From NCBI RefSeq assembly GCF_031884435.1, contig NZ_CP134779.1, positions 4,216,001 to 4,280,000 of the forward strand: 64,000 bases of DNA, in the 5' to 3' direction. Numbering within the stretch: the stretch's first letter is position 1; each line of letters starts with the position of its first letter. The stretch is from Bosea sp. 685 (GTDB lineage: Bacteria; Pseudomonadota; Alphaproteobacteria; Rhizobiales; Beijerinckiaceae). The position numbers and the translations under genes are program-made. Under the pieces are notes generated by a model. It saw nothing but the letters and a program-made list of their open reading frames with translations, was not told the origin of the DNA and did not search any database. Shown here piece by piece: positions 43,453-53,235 of this stretch.

Positions 43453-44772
43453 TCAGGCCACCCGCTTGATCTTGAGTGCCTTGAGATAGTCCAGCGGCGC
43501 AGCGGGATCGAACTTCACGCCGTCGAAGAAGGTCTCGACGCCGCGCGAATCCACTGTGGGAGCCCCCGCCACGCCGAGCGTCTTGGCGGCCTCGCGCCAG
43601 AGATCGGCGCGATTGGTCTTGTCGACCAGGGCCTTGATGTCGATCGTCGGCTCGAACTTGCCCCAGCGGATGTTCTCGGTGACGAACCAGCTGTCGTGGC
43701 TCTTGAAGGGGTGGGAGACCTCGCCACCTTCGCCCCAGAACTTCATGTAGAGGTTGGTACCCTTCACCTCGCGGCCATTGCCGTAGTTGATGTCACCCTG
43801 CAGGCGCTTGTTGATGTCGGTGACGGGGACGTTGAACCATTGCCGGCGACCGACGATCTCGGCCAGTTCCTGGCGGTTCTCCATCTTGTCGGCCCAGATC
43901 TGGGCTTCCATCACCGCCATCAGGATGGCCTGCGTCGCCTTGGGATTGGCGTCGACGAAATCGGCGCGCATGCCGAGGATCTTCTCGGGATGCTTGAACC
44001 AGAGCTCGCCGGTGGTGAGTGCAGTGTAGCCGATGTTCTGGTTGACGAGCTGCTCGTTCCAGGGCTCGCCGACGCAGAAGCAGTCCATCGTGCCGACCTT
44101 CATGTTCGCCACCATCTGCGGCGGCGGCACGGTGATGACCTTGATGTCGCTGTCGGGATCGATGCCGCCGGCGGCGAGCCAGTAGCGGATCCAGAGATCA
44201 TGCGTCCCGCCCGGGAAGGTCATCGCGGCCGTGAGTTCCTTGCCGGCGGCCTTCTTGCGCTCGAAGGCTAGCTTCAGCGGCGAGGAATCCTTCTGGACGT
44301 TGAGGTCCTTGTATTCATTCGAGACCGAGATCGCCTGCCCGTCCTGGTTGAGGTTCAGCAGCGTGTACATCGGCAAAGGCTGGCCGTTCTGCATCACCTT
44401 GCCGGTGCTGTAGAGATGCGTCTTCGGGCGCAGGATATGGCCGCCATCGATGCCGTTGTTCTTGAAGCCGAGCGCCATGTTGTCGCGCGTCGCGCCCCAG
44501 GAGGCCTGTTTGGCGATGTCCATGTCGGGCAGGCCGTATTTGGCGAAGAGGCCCTTCTCCTTGGCGAGGACCAGGGGTGCAGCATCGGTCAAGGCGATGT
44601 AGCCGAGGCGCGTGCCCTTGACCTCGGGTCCGGCCGATTGAGCGAAGGCGCCCGACGGCAGCGCAGCCCTGGCAGCGGCAAGCAAGGCGGCCGCGCCGGA
44701 GAGTTTTAGGAGCTGGCGGCGGCTGGCGGTGGCTTTCGCCGGCTTCACCCTGGTCTCGACTGTCTCTGTCAT
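43453..44772 (-). CDS. nrtA: Nitrate ABC transporter substrate-binding protein
   Basis: Binding protein of 439 residues, CmpA/NrtA family. The N-terminus has a twin-arginine signal (ASRRQLLKLSGAAALLAAA, about 16-34) with cleavage near GAFAQSA. Family features are RLGYIALTDAAPLVLAKEKG, GGHILRPKTHLY and DCFCVGEPWNEQ, which line the nitrate pocket. The ATG at 44772 follows AGAGAGG; the upstream in-frame stretch belongs to the leader. It is the first gene of the nitrate operon, behind a sigma-54-like promoter and a leader with terminator. Confidence 0.92.
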   Translation of the reverse strand: MTETVETRVKPAKATASRRQLLKLSGAAALLAAARAALPSGAFAQSAGPEVKGTRLGYIALTDAAPLVLAKEKGLFAKYGLPDMDIAKQASWGATRDNMALGFKNNGIDGGHILRPKTHLYSTGKVMQNGQPLPMYTLLNLNQDGQAISVSNEYKDLNVQKDSSPLKLAFERKKAAGKELTAAMTFPGGTHDLWIRYWLAAGGIDPDSDIKVITVPPPQMVANMKVGTMDCFCVGEPWNEQLVNQNIGYTALTTGELWFKHPEKILGMRADFVDANPKATQAILMAVMEAQIWADKMENRQELAEIVGRRQWFNVPVTDINKRLQGDINYGNGREVKGTNLYMKFWGEGGEVSHPFKSHDSWFVTENIRWGKFEPTIDIKALVDKTNRADLWREAAKTLGVAGAPTVDSRGVETFFDGVKFDPAAPLDYLKALKIKRVA

Positions 44773-44830
44773 CGATCGCCTCTCTGCTGGACTTAAAGCT
44801 GGGGTCTGGGTCGAACTCGTCTGCGCCGCC

Positions 44831-44931
44831 AAAACGAAAAACGCCGCGCGAAAGCACCCGGTTGAGGCACGTTCGACAGCGGCGTTGCTGTGCGTTTCGA
44901 TTTGAAATTGGGCGCGGGCAGCCTTGGCCGC
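44831..44931 (-). terminator. NasT-responsive type leader: hexaloop hairpin plus intrinsic terminator
   Basis: In the nrtA leader, RNA from 44931 to 44914 can fold into a GCGG-CC/CCGC stem with hexaloop AAGGCU, which has the A1 and G4 bases of ANTAR-recognised loops. Downstream, AACGCCGC (44886-44879) pairs perfectly with GCGGCGTT (44847-44840) and is followed by a U-rich run (TTTCGTTTT). That is an intrinsic terminator before the first gene. The second hexaloop expected in ANTAR targets was not clear to me. NasT, encoded just upstream, would relieve termination. Confidence 0.65.
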
Positions 44932-44945
44932 GTCACTCCAACGCC

Positions 44946-44962
44946 AACAAGGATCGTGCCAA
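44946..44962 (-). promoter_or_regulatory. Sigma-54-type -24/-12 promoter of the nitrate operon
   Basis: On the minus strand the sequence is TTGGCACGATCCTTGTT, matching TGGCACG-N4-TTGC with one change (T for C in the -12 element). It lies about 175 bases before nrtA and just upstream of the leader hairpins. A dyad AATTCT-T-AGAATT (44980-44992) and longer arms GGACAAT/ATTGTCC (44976-44982, 45009-45015) are upstream and may be activator sites or the nasS transcript end. Confidence 0.6.
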
Positions 44963-45092
44963 CCGGCTCAGGCCAGGACAATTCTTAGAATTTCAATAGC
45001 TTAGAGGTATTGTCCCCCCGCCGGCCCTGGTCGCGGCGCGCCTTATTGCGCCGCACAATTCAACCGCACCCGCACAAAAAATGCGCAACCCC

Positions 45093-46145
45093 TCAAGGGC
45101 GATGGCCGTTGCCTGCAAAGAGAGCAGGCCGGAAGACGGCCCTGGCCTGCTCCGTCATCTCCGGGCTGCGGATGATCTGGCCGGCCTGTTCCATGCCTGC
45201 GAGAATCCAGTCGGCATGCCCGGGATCGGGCCGCAGCGCCTCGCGGTCGAAGCGGATGAAGCGCTCGACCTTGCGGGGCGGCCGCCCCGCTCCCTGCAGC
45301 AACTCCCAATGCAGCACCGGCTCCAGGATATCGGCGGGTAGCGCGAGCCGATCGGGCTTCGACAGATGCATGGCGATGCGGCCGAAATTGGCGGGCTGGC
45401 AGGCCCAATCGCTCGCCCGCAGGATCGCGGCATTGAGCTTCGAGACCGCAGCCGCACGGCGGTCCGCATCGTCGGCGCGCCAGGCCAGCACCTTGTCGGG
45501 GCAGTTGCGGCGCAGATCGACGCTGCAATGGACCATGGCGCCGACGCCGGCAGCGACAGCGGCCGTGTTCCAGGGCGCACCCGCGCAGAAACCGTCGACC
45601 CGCCCGCTGGTCAGCGCCTCCACCGTCTGCGGCGGCGGCACGACCTCGAAGCGAATGTCCTTGCCGAGGACGAGCCCGGCCTTGGCCAGCCACTCGCAGA
45701 GCAGATAGGTGTGGCTGGAGAAGCCGAAGACAGCGGCAAGCGTCAATGGCGGCAGGCCCGAGGCCTTGCGGCGCTCGACCATGGCGGCGAGCGCCCGGGC
45801 GGAGACCGTGGTGTCGGCCATGTCGCCCTCTGCGAGCCGCGCCAGCTCCTCATAGCGGCGCACCGAGAGGGTGATCGCCGCGCCGTCGAGGTTGAGCGCC
45901 AGCGGCACCGCCATCGGCGCCTTGACGCCGCCGACGCCCAAGGTCGCGGCGATGGCGGCCGGTCCCAGCATATGGGCGGCGTCGAACAGCCTGACATTGA
46001 GCTTGTCGCGCAGGTTCGACCAGGAGACCTCGCGCACCAGTTCGAGGTTGAGGCCCTCGGCCTCGGCAAAACCCTCGTCCTTCGCCAGGATGACGAGGGC
46101 GCAATCGACCAGCGGCATGAAACCGACGCGCAAGTGCAGGGTCAT
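45093..46145 (-). CDS. nasS: Nitrate sensor protein NasS (NrtA-like, cytoplasmic)
   Basis: Protein of 350 residues related to NrtA/CmpA but lacking a signal peptide, as expected of the cytoplasmic sensor NasS. Pocket features are RVGFMPLVDCALVILAKDEG at the N-terminus, SWSNLRDKLNVR and DGFCAGAPWN. In known systems NasS holds NasT inactive until nitrate or nitrite binds. Its ATG overlaps the nasT stop (ATGA), giving coupled synthesis of the pair. Confidence 0.92.
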   Translation of the reverse strand: MTLHLRVGFMPLVDCALVILAKDEGFAEAEGLNLELVREVSWSNLRDKLNVRLFDAAHMLGPAAIAATLGVGGVKAPMAVPLALNLDGAAITLSVRRYEELARLAEGDMADTTVSARALAAMVERRKASGLPPLTLAAVFGFSSHTYLLCEWLAKAGLVLGKDIRFEVVPPPQTVEALTSGRVDGFCAGAPWNTAAVAAGVGAMVHCSVDLRRNCPDKVLAWRADDADRRAAAVSKLNAAILRASDWACQPANFGRIAMHLSKPDRLALPADILEPVLHWELLQGAGRPPRKVERFIRFDREALRPDPGHADWILAGMEQAGQIIRSPEMTEQARAVFRPALFAGNGHRP

Positions 46146-46726
46146 TTCAGCACCTCGGCGGCTGTGATGATGGAGCGCGCGATGTCGACGAGCTTGCGCT
46201 TTTCGTTCATCGCCGTGCGCCGCAGGAGCGCGTAGGCCTCTTCCTCGGGCAGGCCCTTCATGCGCATGACGATGGCCTTGGCGCGGTCGATCGTCTTGCG
46301 GTCCTCGAGCTGCGAGCGGGCCTCGTCGAGTTCCTCGCGCAATTTGCGGAAGGCGTTGAAGCGGCTGATGCAGGTCTGCAGGATCGGCTGCATGCGCTCC
46401 TTCTTCAACCCGTCGACGATATAGGCGGAGACGCCGGCCTCGACCGCCGCCTCGATCGAGGCCGAATCCGACTGATCGACGAACATGGTGATCGGCCGCC
46501 GGACATGGCGGCTGACCAGGAACATGTCGGCAAGCGCATCGCGGCTGGGATCCTCGAGGTCGATGACGACCACGTCGGGGTCATGCAATTCGATCGCCGC
46601 GACGAGCCCGTTGGTCGCGCCGATGCGAACGAGATCGGTGAAGCCGGCCTCGCGCAGGCCCTCATCGATGATGGCCGCGCGCACCGGATTGGCATCGACG
46701 ATCAGGATTTTCAGATCTGGTCTCAT
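46142..46726 (-). CDS. nasT: ANTAR-domain response regulator NasT (antiterminator)
   Basis: Regulator of 194 residues. The N-terminal receiver-like domain (about 5-120, LKILIVDANPVRA, DVVVIDLEDPS) is followed by a coiled helix and an ANTAR RNA-binding domain (about 130-190, LEDRKTIDRAKAIVMRMKG, EEEAYALLRRTAM). It binds paired hexaloop hairpins in leader RNA and prevents termination. A target-like leader lies before nrtA. I chose the ATG at 46726 over a TTG three codons upstream. Confidence 0.92.
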   Translation of the reverse strand: MRPDLKILIVDANPVRAAIIDEGLREAGFTDLVRIGATNGLVAAIELHDPDVVVIDLEDPSRDALADMFLVSRHVRRPITMFVDQSDSASIEAAVEAGVSAYIVDGLKKERMQPILQTCISRFNAFRKLREELDEARSQLEDRKTIDRAKAIVMRMKGLPEEEAYALLRRTAMNEKRKLVDIARSIITAAEVLK

Positions 46727-46839
46727 GGTCCGCAAGGGGGCGCCGGCATTTCACCCGCAAGTCTTCGCCACCCACAGGTGTTACGCCGGTGTCGATAGGC
46801 TGGAAAGCCAGCAAGAGTCAGGCCAGCGGCCGCGATGGC

Positions 46840-47474
<635 letters not shown>

Positions 47475-47478
<4 letters not shown>

Positions 47479-47912
47479 AATCCTTCGAAGAGCAGAACCG
47501 CGTAGCCCGCGGCGATCGCGAGGCATAGAGGCGCGTAGCAACACCTGTCGAGCGTAGCGAAAGGTTCGAGCACATGCTTTCGCTGCCAGGCCGGGACATA
47601 GCCCGCGACCCCTCTTAGCAAGAACACGGCCATGATCGCGACGCCAGCGCCCAGGATCAGCCGGCGGGGCGCCACGCCCGCGAAAGACCCGGCGAGCAGC
47701 AACGGCCAGAGCGCGGTGACCGCAATCGCGGCGGCGACAGCAATGCACAGGAGCGGCGGCGGCATGCGCTTCAGCCTCGCATCGCCGACGACGGTGCTGA
47801 CGAGGCCCTGCTGGGTCGAGGCCGGCCAGCGGCCGCCCAGCCCCCAATAGACATGCAAGCCTGCGATCGCGGCCAGAACGAGCGCTAAAACCGTCGCAAC
47901 CGCCATGATCAT
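47475..47912 (-). CDS. DUF3995 family small membrane protein
   Basis: Membrane protein of 145 residues with four hydrophobic segments (about 2-24, 54-75, 82-100, 122-143). Its [14 protein letters not shown] stretch is typical of DUF3995, whose function is unknown. It overlaps both neighbours by ATGA/GTGA junctions, so it is translated with ureF and ureG. The position invites a role in nickel handling, but no metal motif is visible beyond scattered Cys/His (DRCCYAP). Confidence 0.75.
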
Positions 47913-48586
47913 GAGCGGAACAGCCGCGAATACTGGGTCTCATGTCGCAAAGATGCGAGATCGGAGCGCAGGGCGCAGCCGCCGAGATCATCGAGCGTCG
48001 CCGTCTCGGCAGCTGCAGCCGCCTCATGCAAGGCCGGCACCAACCCGGCCGTGATGCGCTGCCCATCGGTCTGGCCGACGATGCCCAGGCGCACCGAGGC
48101 CGAGACGAGGTTGGCGACGAAGCCAAGCCCATAGGCCTCCAGCGACGGCCGCAGCGGCAGGCCGTGACCGGCGGCCGCCACGCCGACAGCGATGGGATAG
48201 GCGATGTCGCCCTGCCAGATGCTCCGCAGATGCTCGATCGCGTCGCAAGGCCAGGCGGCGCGCACCGCTGCGATGAAGGCGTTGCCCTGCGTCACCGTTT
48301 CCAGCCGGCGCTCGGCCGAATTGGCCAGCGCCAGGGCCAGTTCCGCGGTCTCGATGAGACCCGCATCATCGCCGGCGCCCACCATGCGACAGGCGTTGGC
48401 GAACAGGATCAGGTCGTTGCGCAGCGAGCCGTGGACGACGAGCGCTTCGAGCCAGTCCCGCAGCGTCGCGGCGTCGTGAAGATCGCCCGCCTCGAAAGCC
48501 CATTCCAGCCCGTGCGAATAGGCGAAGGCGCCGACCGGGAAGGACGGCGACAGCCAGACCATGAGCGGGAGATGGGCCGACGACAT
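47909..48586 (-). CDS. ureF: Urease accessory protein UreF
   Basis: All-helical accessory protein of 225 residues that joins UreD and UreG in the urease activation complex. Family features are [20 protein letters not shown] (about 11-30), RNDL and [16 protein letters not shown] (about 129-143). It starts nine bases after ureE and its stop overlaps the DUF3995 start. The length is normal. Confidence 0.92.
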   Translation of the reverse strand: MSSAHLPLMVWLSPSFPVGAFAYSHGLEWAFEAGDLHDAATLRDWLEALVVHGSLRNDLILFANACRMVGAGDDAGLIETAELALALANSAERRLETVTQGNAFIAAVRAAWPCDAIEHLRSIWQGDIAYPIAVGVAAAGHGLPLRPSLEAYGLGFVANLVSASVRLGIVGQTDGQRITAGLVPALHEAAAAAETATLDDLGGCALRSDLASLRHETQYSRLFRS

Positions 48587-48595
48587 GAGCAGCGC

Positions 48596-49384
48596 TCAGT
48601 GGTCGTGGCTATGGCCCTTGTGACCATGTTCGGCGCCATGCTTGTGGCCATGATCGTGCTTGTGGTCGTGGTCGTGCCCACAACCGCAGCCATCGTCATG
48701 AGCGTGGGCCTTGTGGTCGTGCCCGTGATCATGATCCTTGTGGTCATGATCCTTGTGGTCGTGGGCCTTGTGGTCATGGGCCTTGTGGTCATGGGCCTTG
48801 TGGTCGTGGCCCGCATGATCGTGCCCGTGATCATGGTGGGCATGGTCGTGATGGGCATGATCATGGCCGGCATGATGGTCGTGCCCGCAGCCGCAAGCAT
48901 CCGCCGCATGGGCGTGGCCATGGTCATGCCCGTGATCGTGATGATCATGGCCGTGGTCATAGGCGCCGCGCTCGGGCTGGAAGGGACGCGTCACCGCGTT
49001 CATGGCGCAGCCCTGGCCCCGGATCATCTCCGCCAGGACATGGTCGTTCTCGATATAGATCGCGTCGCCGCTGATCTCGGCCGGGGTATGGCGGTTACCG
49101 ATATGCCAGGCCAGCCGCATCAGGCGCAGCGGGTTCTCGGCGCGGATCTCGAGCAGGCTTTGGGCGGCCGCCTTGATCACGACCAACCGGCCGTCTTCGA
49201 GCCTGACCGCGTCACCGTCGCCAAGCGCGGTCGGCTTGTCCAAGTCGAGCAGGATGTCGAGCCCGCCATCGCCCTTGAGCGCAAGGCGGCGGCGATTGCG
49301 ATCCTCATGGTCGAGCGTCAGCGTCTCGACGATTCTGTCCGCTTTGACTGCAGCCTTGCGAACGACGGAGGTGGCGCGCAGCAT
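48596..49384 (-). CDS. ureE: Urease nickel chaperone UreE with very long His-rich tail
   Basis: UreE of 262 residues. The first 140 residues form the peptide-binding and metal-binding domains ([25 protein letters not shown]; the conserved Gly-x-x-His near [11 protein letters not shown]). The remaining 120 residues are a tail with about 50 histidines. It includes a run of [10 protein letters not shown] units and two CGCGHDH motifs. Usual His tails have 10-15 His. The tail should store or buffer Ni2+. At the DNA level the tail is a degenerate 9-15-bp tandem repeat (about 48600-48960). Confidence 0.92.
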   Translation of the reverse strand: MLRATSVVRKAAVKADRIVETLTLDHEDRNRRRLALKGDGGLDILLDLDKPTALGDGDAVRLEDGRLVVIKAAAQSLLEIRAENPLRLMRLAWHIGNRHTPAEISGDAIYIENDHVLAEMIRGQGCAMNAVTRPFQPERGAYDHGHDHHDHGHDHGHAHAADACGCGHDHHAGHDHAHHDHAHHDHGHDHAGHDHKAHDHKAHDHKAHDHKDHDHKDHDHGHDHKAHAHDDGCGCGHDHDHKHDHGHKHGAEHGHKGHSHDH

Positions 49385-49411
49385 GATGTTTAAACCCGTG
49401 ACGATAGTGGA

Positions 49412-49720
49412 TCAGAGGCGGTCGATGGACCGCGGTTCGACCACTTCGATCACCGGAGGGGCGCTGACGCAAGCCCCTGCGACATTGAGGAAGGCGATGA
49501 GATGCGGCTCGCTCATGTGGCGATCGACATCGGCACGCGTCTCCCAATGCTCGACGGTCATGAAACGGCCGGGTTCGGTGAGGCTTTCATGCATGTCGTA
49601 GGAAAGGCAGCCCTGCTCGCGGCGGGTGGCGATGATGCAGTCGCGCGCAGCGGCCGTGAATTTGGCGCGCGCCTCGGCCAGCACCTGCGCTCGCGCGATG
49701 ACGATAATCGGATCGGACAT
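49412..49720 (-). CDS. Antibiotic-biosynthesis-monooxygenase (ABM) domain protein
   Basis: A 102-residue ferredoxin-like dimeric protein of the YgiN/ABM family: IVIARAQVLAEARAKF, QGCLSYDMHESLTEPGRF, VEHWETRADVDRHMSEPH. Relatives are quinol or small-aromatic monooxygenases. It lies 27 bases before ureE and on the same strand, so it may share its transcript. Function is more likely linked to the nearby quinone/azo reductase than to urease. Confidence 0.82.
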   Translation of the reverse strand: MSDPIIVIARAQVLAEARAKFTAAARDCIIATRREQGCLSYDMHESLTEPGRFMTVEHWETRADVDRHMSEPHLIAFLNVAGACVSAPPVIEVVEPRSIDRL

Positions 49721-49860
49721 ACGGCCTGAAACTCCGGATCGATCGAGGGTTGCCTGATTCCTGGATTACATCTCGACGTTGTATCCGGATGCAACCGCAC
49801 AAGCTGCATGGTTGACCGAAGATTAACAAAAAAGAGCGTCGGAGACCGTTGGAGAGTTGG

Positions 49861-49920
49861 GCTCTCATCCTGAGGCGTCGCGCAGCGGCGTCTCGAAGGA
49901 GGCTCCGGGAGCACGCTGGT
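49861..49920. repeat. Half copy of palindromic repeat family A
   Basis: The sequence CTCATCCTGAGG followed by GTCTCGAAGGA-GGCTCC matches one arm of the elements at 7058-7219 and 62868-62983; the other arm is missing. It abuts a family B copy. Confidence 0.7.
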
Positions 49921-49926
49921 TAGGCT

Positions 49927-50055
49927 CGGAATCGCGCCGTCATCCTGGGCGTAGCGAAGCGGAGGCCCGGGATCCATCGTAGGGCTGTGGAGCTCTCCGA
50001 TGAATCCCGGAGCTGCGCGGCTTCGCCGCTTGTCCAGGATGACGGCGTGGTTCCG
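49927..50055. repeat. Palindromic repeat family B copy
   Basis: Arms 49927-49949 and 50033-50055 (TCGGAA..GCCGTCATCCTGG and its complement) enclose a GGATCCATCG hairpin as in the 8108-8324 element. Together with the half copy it fills the 377-base gap between the ABM gene and the HxlR gene. Confidence 0.85.
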
Positions 50056-50097
50056 AGGATGAACGGCATATGCATGGGAGCCCCTCCAAGCGATCTC

Positions 50098-50517
50098 TTA
50101 GCGCCCGGCCATGCCCACTGCTGCGATCTTGCGCGGCTGCTCCTCACTGAGACCGGCGCGCTTGTCGAAGGCCTTCTGCGCCCGGCTGATCTCGCCATGG
50201 TGCTCATAGGCCCATAGGCCGAGCGCCTGGACCGGCAGCCAGAGCGAGCGGCCGAGATCGGTCAGTTCATAATCGACGCGCGGCGGGATCGTCGGGAAGA
50301 CAGTGCGGTTGACCAGCCCGTCGCGCTCGAGCCCGCGCAAGCTCAGGGTCAGCATGCGCTGCGAAATGCCGTCGACCATGCGCTTGATCTCGTTGAAACG
50401 CCGCGGCCCATCACCGAGCAGGCGAACGATCTGGACGCTCCATTTGTCGCCGATGCGGTTCAAGATCGGCGCCACGACGCGGCAGCTATCGGTCACATCC
50501 GTGTGCCCTTGTTCCAA
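50098..50517 (-). CDS. HxlR family transcriptional regulator
   Basis: Winged-helix regulator of 139 residues. The HxlR pattern is clear: [55 protein letters not shown] and VDYELTDLG. Such regulators often sense electrophiles or quinones and control a divergent oxidoreductase gene. The start is TTG at 50517 with AGGAGG seven bases upstream; a Met further upstream overlaps the divergent gene. It lies 76 bases from azoR, its likely target. Confidence 0.88.
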   Translation of the reverse strand: MEQGHTDVTDSCRVVAPILNRIGDKWSVQIVRLLGDGPRRFNEIKRMVDGISQRMLTLSLRGLERDGLVNRTVFPTIPPRVDYELTDLGRSLWLPVQALGLWAYEHHGEISRAQKAFDKRAGLSEEQPRKIAAVGMAGR

Positions 50518-50593
50518 AAATGTGCCTCCTTGTCGCGATTTAGGCAGGCTCGTACATAGCCTCAGTATCAAACATATACCAGAGAGGCTTCCC

Positions 50594-51217
50594 ATGAAAC
50601 TGCTTCATCTCGATTCCAGCATCCTCGGCGAGAATTCGGCCAGCCGCGAGGTTTCGGCAGCCATCGTCGCCCGCCTGCGCCAGGCCGATCCGAGCCTCGA
50701 CGTGACCTATCGCGACCTTGCCGCCGATCCCGTCCCGCATCTGTCCGGCGCCTATCTCGCCGCAGCCGCCGGCGCGCCGGGCAGCGAGGCGCTCCAGCAG
50801 GAGATCGCCACCAGCACGGCGATCATGGACGAGTTCCTCGCGGCCGATACCGTCGTGATCGGCGCGCCGATGTACAACTTCACCATCTCGACCCAGCTCA
50901 AGGCCTGGATCGATCGCATCGCCGTCCGCGGCAAGACCTTCAGCTATTCGGAGAACGGGCCGCAGGGCCTGGCAGGCGGCAAGCGCGTCATCGTCGCCGT
51001 CACGCGCGGCAATATCTATTCAGCCGGCGCGCCGGCTGCAGCGTTCGATTTCCAGGAGCCCTATCTGCGCGCCGTGTTCGGCTTCATCGGCATCAGCGAT
51101 GTCGAGTTCGTCCGCGCCGAGGGCATCAACTTCAGCCCCGAGCACCGCAAGGCCGCGCTGGCGAGTGCGCAGGAGACCGCGGCTGCGCTCAAGCCGACCC
51201 TGCGGAAGGCAGCGTGA
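50594..51217 (+). CDS. azoR: FMN-dependent NADH:quinone reductase/azoreductase
   Basis: Flavodoxin-fold enzyme of 207 residues that reduces quinones or azo compounds by two electrons with NADH. FMN contacts fit [31 protein letters not shown] and VTRGNIYS. The length and these motifs match AzoR. The ATG at 50594 follows GAGAGG. It is the only plus-strand gene within the urease region and is divergent from HxlR, typical of an electrophile-inducible unit. Confidence 0.9.
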   Translation: MKLLHLDSSILGENSASREVSAAIVARLRQADPSLDVTYRDLAADPVPHLSGAYLAAAAGAPGSEALQQEIATSTAIMDEFLAADTVVIGAPMYNFTISTQLKAWIDRIAVRGKTFSYSENGPQGLAGGKRVIVAVTRGNIYSAGAPAAAFDFQEPYLRAVFGFIGISDVEFVRAEGINFSPEHRKAALASAQETAAALKPTLRKAA

Positions 51218-51312
51218 CCGCAAACTGCTTTGATATCATTGTGCTTTCTTGAGGCTTAGTAGCACAGATCGACGTTCGTGCTGCTAAGATCGAGGTTGCA
51301 CCTAGTGGCCAT

Positions 51313-51431
51313 CCTCGCCGTCATTCCGGACAAGCGGCGCAAGCCGCGCCGATCCGGAATCCATCGTAAAGCTCTGCCCTCTACGATGGATTCCGGGTCT
51401 TCCCTTCGCTACGCCCGGAATGACGGCGAGG
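51313..51431. repeat. Palindromic repeat (CCTCGCCGTCATTCCGG type)
   Basis: A 119-bp inverted repeat, ends CCTCGCCGTCATTCCGG and its complement, inner arms GAATCCATCGTA and TACGATGGATTC. It lies between azoR and the ureC stop, on the opposite side of the azoR/HxlR unit from the copies at 49861-50055. Confidence 0.88.
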
Positions 51432-51453
51432 TTCGGCAGAAAACTCGCGGCCC

Positions 51454-53190
51454 TCAGAACAGGAAATAGCGCTGCGCCAGCGGCAGTTCCTTGGCGGGCT
51501 CGCAGACCAGCAATTCGCCGTCGGCCACCACGGCATAGGTCTCGGGGTCGATCTGGATGTCGGGCGTGGCGTCGTTGTGGATCATGCTCTTCTTTGAGAT
51601 GCCGCCGCGCGTGTTTTCGACCGCGACCATCTCCTTGTCGGTGCCCAAGCGCTGCTTCAAGCCGTTGGCGATCGCAGCCTGCGAGACGAAGACCAGCGAG
51701 GTCGAGGTCACGGCCTTGCCGAAGGCGCCGAACATCGGGCGGTAATGCACCGGCTGCGGCGTCGGGATCGAGGCGTTGGGGTCGCCCATCGGGGCTGCCG
51801 CGATCATGCCGCCCTTGATGATCAGGTCCGGCTTGGCGCCGAAGAAGGCCGGCGACCAGATCACGAGATCGGCGAGCTTGCCCACGGCGATGGAGCCGAT
51901 ATGGCGCGAGATGCCATGCGAGATCGCCGGGTTGATGGTGTATTTCGCGACATAGCGCTTGGCGCGGAAATTATCCGCCCCCGTGCCGGCATCCTCCGGC
52001 AGCGGGCCGCGCTGCTGCTTCATCTTATGGGCGGTCTGCCAGGTCCGGGTGATGACCTCGCCGACGCGGCCCATGGCCTGGCTGTCGGACGACATCATCG
52101 AGAGCGCACCGAGATCATGCAGGATGTCCTCGGCCGCGATCGTCTCCTTGCGGATGCGGCTCTCGGCGAAGGCGAGATCCTCCGGGATCGAGGGCGAGAG
52201 GTGGTGGCAGACCATGAGCATGTCGAGATGCTCGTCCAGCGTATTGACCGTGAAGGGCCGCGTCGGATTGGTCGAGGAGGGCAGCACATTGGGCAGCCCC
52301 GCCACCTTCATGATGTCGGGCGCATGGCCCCCGCCCGCCCCTTCCGTATGGAAGGCATGGATGGTGCGGCCCTTGAAGGCCTTGATCGTGTCCTCGACGA
52401 AGCCCGACTCGTTCAGCGTGTCGGTGTGAATCATCACCTGGACGTCGTAATCGTCGGCAACCGAGAGGCAGTTGTCGATCGCGGCCGGCGTCGTGCCCCA
52501 ATCCTCATGGAGCTTGAGCGCACACGCCCCGGCCTCGACCATCTCGATCAGCGCGCCGGGCAGCGCCGCATTGCCCTTGCCGGCGAAGGCGAGGTTCATC
52601 GGGAAGGCGTCAGCCGCCTTGATCATCTGGCCGAGATGCCAGGGGCCAGGCGTGCAGGTCGTCGCCAGGGTGCCGTGGGCCGGGCCGGTGCCGCCGCCGA
52701 GCATGGTGGTGAGGCCGCTCATCAGCGCATCCTCGATCTGCTGCGGGCAGATATAGTGGATATGGCTGTCGAAGCCGCCGGCCGTGATGATCTTGCCTTC
52801 GCCCGCGATCACCTCGGTTCCGGGGCCGACGATGATGGTCTCGGACGGGTTGAAATTGCCGAAGCCGCTCTGGATGTCGGGATTGCCGGCCTTGCCGATG
52901 GCGCAGATGCGCCCTGCCCTGATGCCGATATCGGCCTTGACGATGCCCCAATGGTCGAGGATCAGCGCGTTGGTGATGACGGTATCGACCGCACCGTCGG
53001 CATTGCGGACCTGGCTCTGGCCCATGCCGTCGCGGATGACCTTGCCGCCACCGAACTTCACCTCCTCGCCATAGGTGGTGAAATCGCTCTCGACCTTGAT
53101 GACGAGCTCGGTATCGCCCAGGAGCACCGTATCGCCGGTGGTGGGGCCGAACATTGCGGCATAGGCGTTGCGTGGGAAGGGAAAGGGCAT
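51454..53190 (-). CDS. ureC: Urease subunit alpha
   Basis: Catalytic subunit of 578 residues hydrolysing urea to ammonia and carbamate. The dinickel ligands are His143 and His145 ([10 protein letters not shown]), carbamylated Lys226 (CALKLHED), His255 (MIHTD), His281 ([10 protein letters not shown]) and Asp369 (MSSDSQAMG). The flap CHHL is at 328-331. All active-site residues are present. It is separated from ureAB by the DUF1003 gene, and from ureE by the azoR/HxlR unit. Confidence 0.96.
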   Translation of the reverse strand: MPFPFPRNAYAAMFGPTTGDTVLLGDTELVIKVESDFTTYGEEVKFGGGKVIRDGMGQSQVRNADGAVDTVITNALILDHWGIVKADIGIRAGRICAIGKAGNPDIQSGFGNFNPSETIIVGPGTEVIAGEGKIITAGGFDSHIHYICPQQIEDALMSGLTTMLGGGTGPAHGTLATTCTPGPWHLGQMIKAADAFPMNLAFAGKGNAALPGALIEMVEAGACALKLHEDWGTTPAAIDNCLSVADDYDVQVMIHTDTLNESGFVEDTIKAFKGRTIHAFHTEGAGGGHAPDIMKVAGLPNVLPSSTNPTRPFTVNTLDEHLDMLMVCHHLSPSIPEDLAFAESRIRKETIAAEDILHDLGALSMMSSDSQAMGRVGEVITRTWQTAHKMKQQRGPLPEDAGTGADNFRAKRYVAKYTINPAISHGISRHIGSIAVGKLADLVIWSPAFFGAKPDLIIKGGMIAAAPMGDPNASIPTPQPVHYRPMFGAFGKAVTSTSLVFVSQAAIANGLKQRLGTDKEMVAVENTRGGISKKSMIHNDATPDIQIDPETYAVVADGELLVCEPAKELPLAQRYFLF

Positions 53191-53235
53191 GGGGTTTCTC
53201 GGATCCCTGTTTTCTCAAAAACCTGCCAGCAAGAC

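Noticed and set aside
48600..48960. Regular short repeats that might look like a CRISPR or satellite array
   Set aside because: The units are 9-15 bp without unique spacers and encode the His-rich UreE tail in frame.
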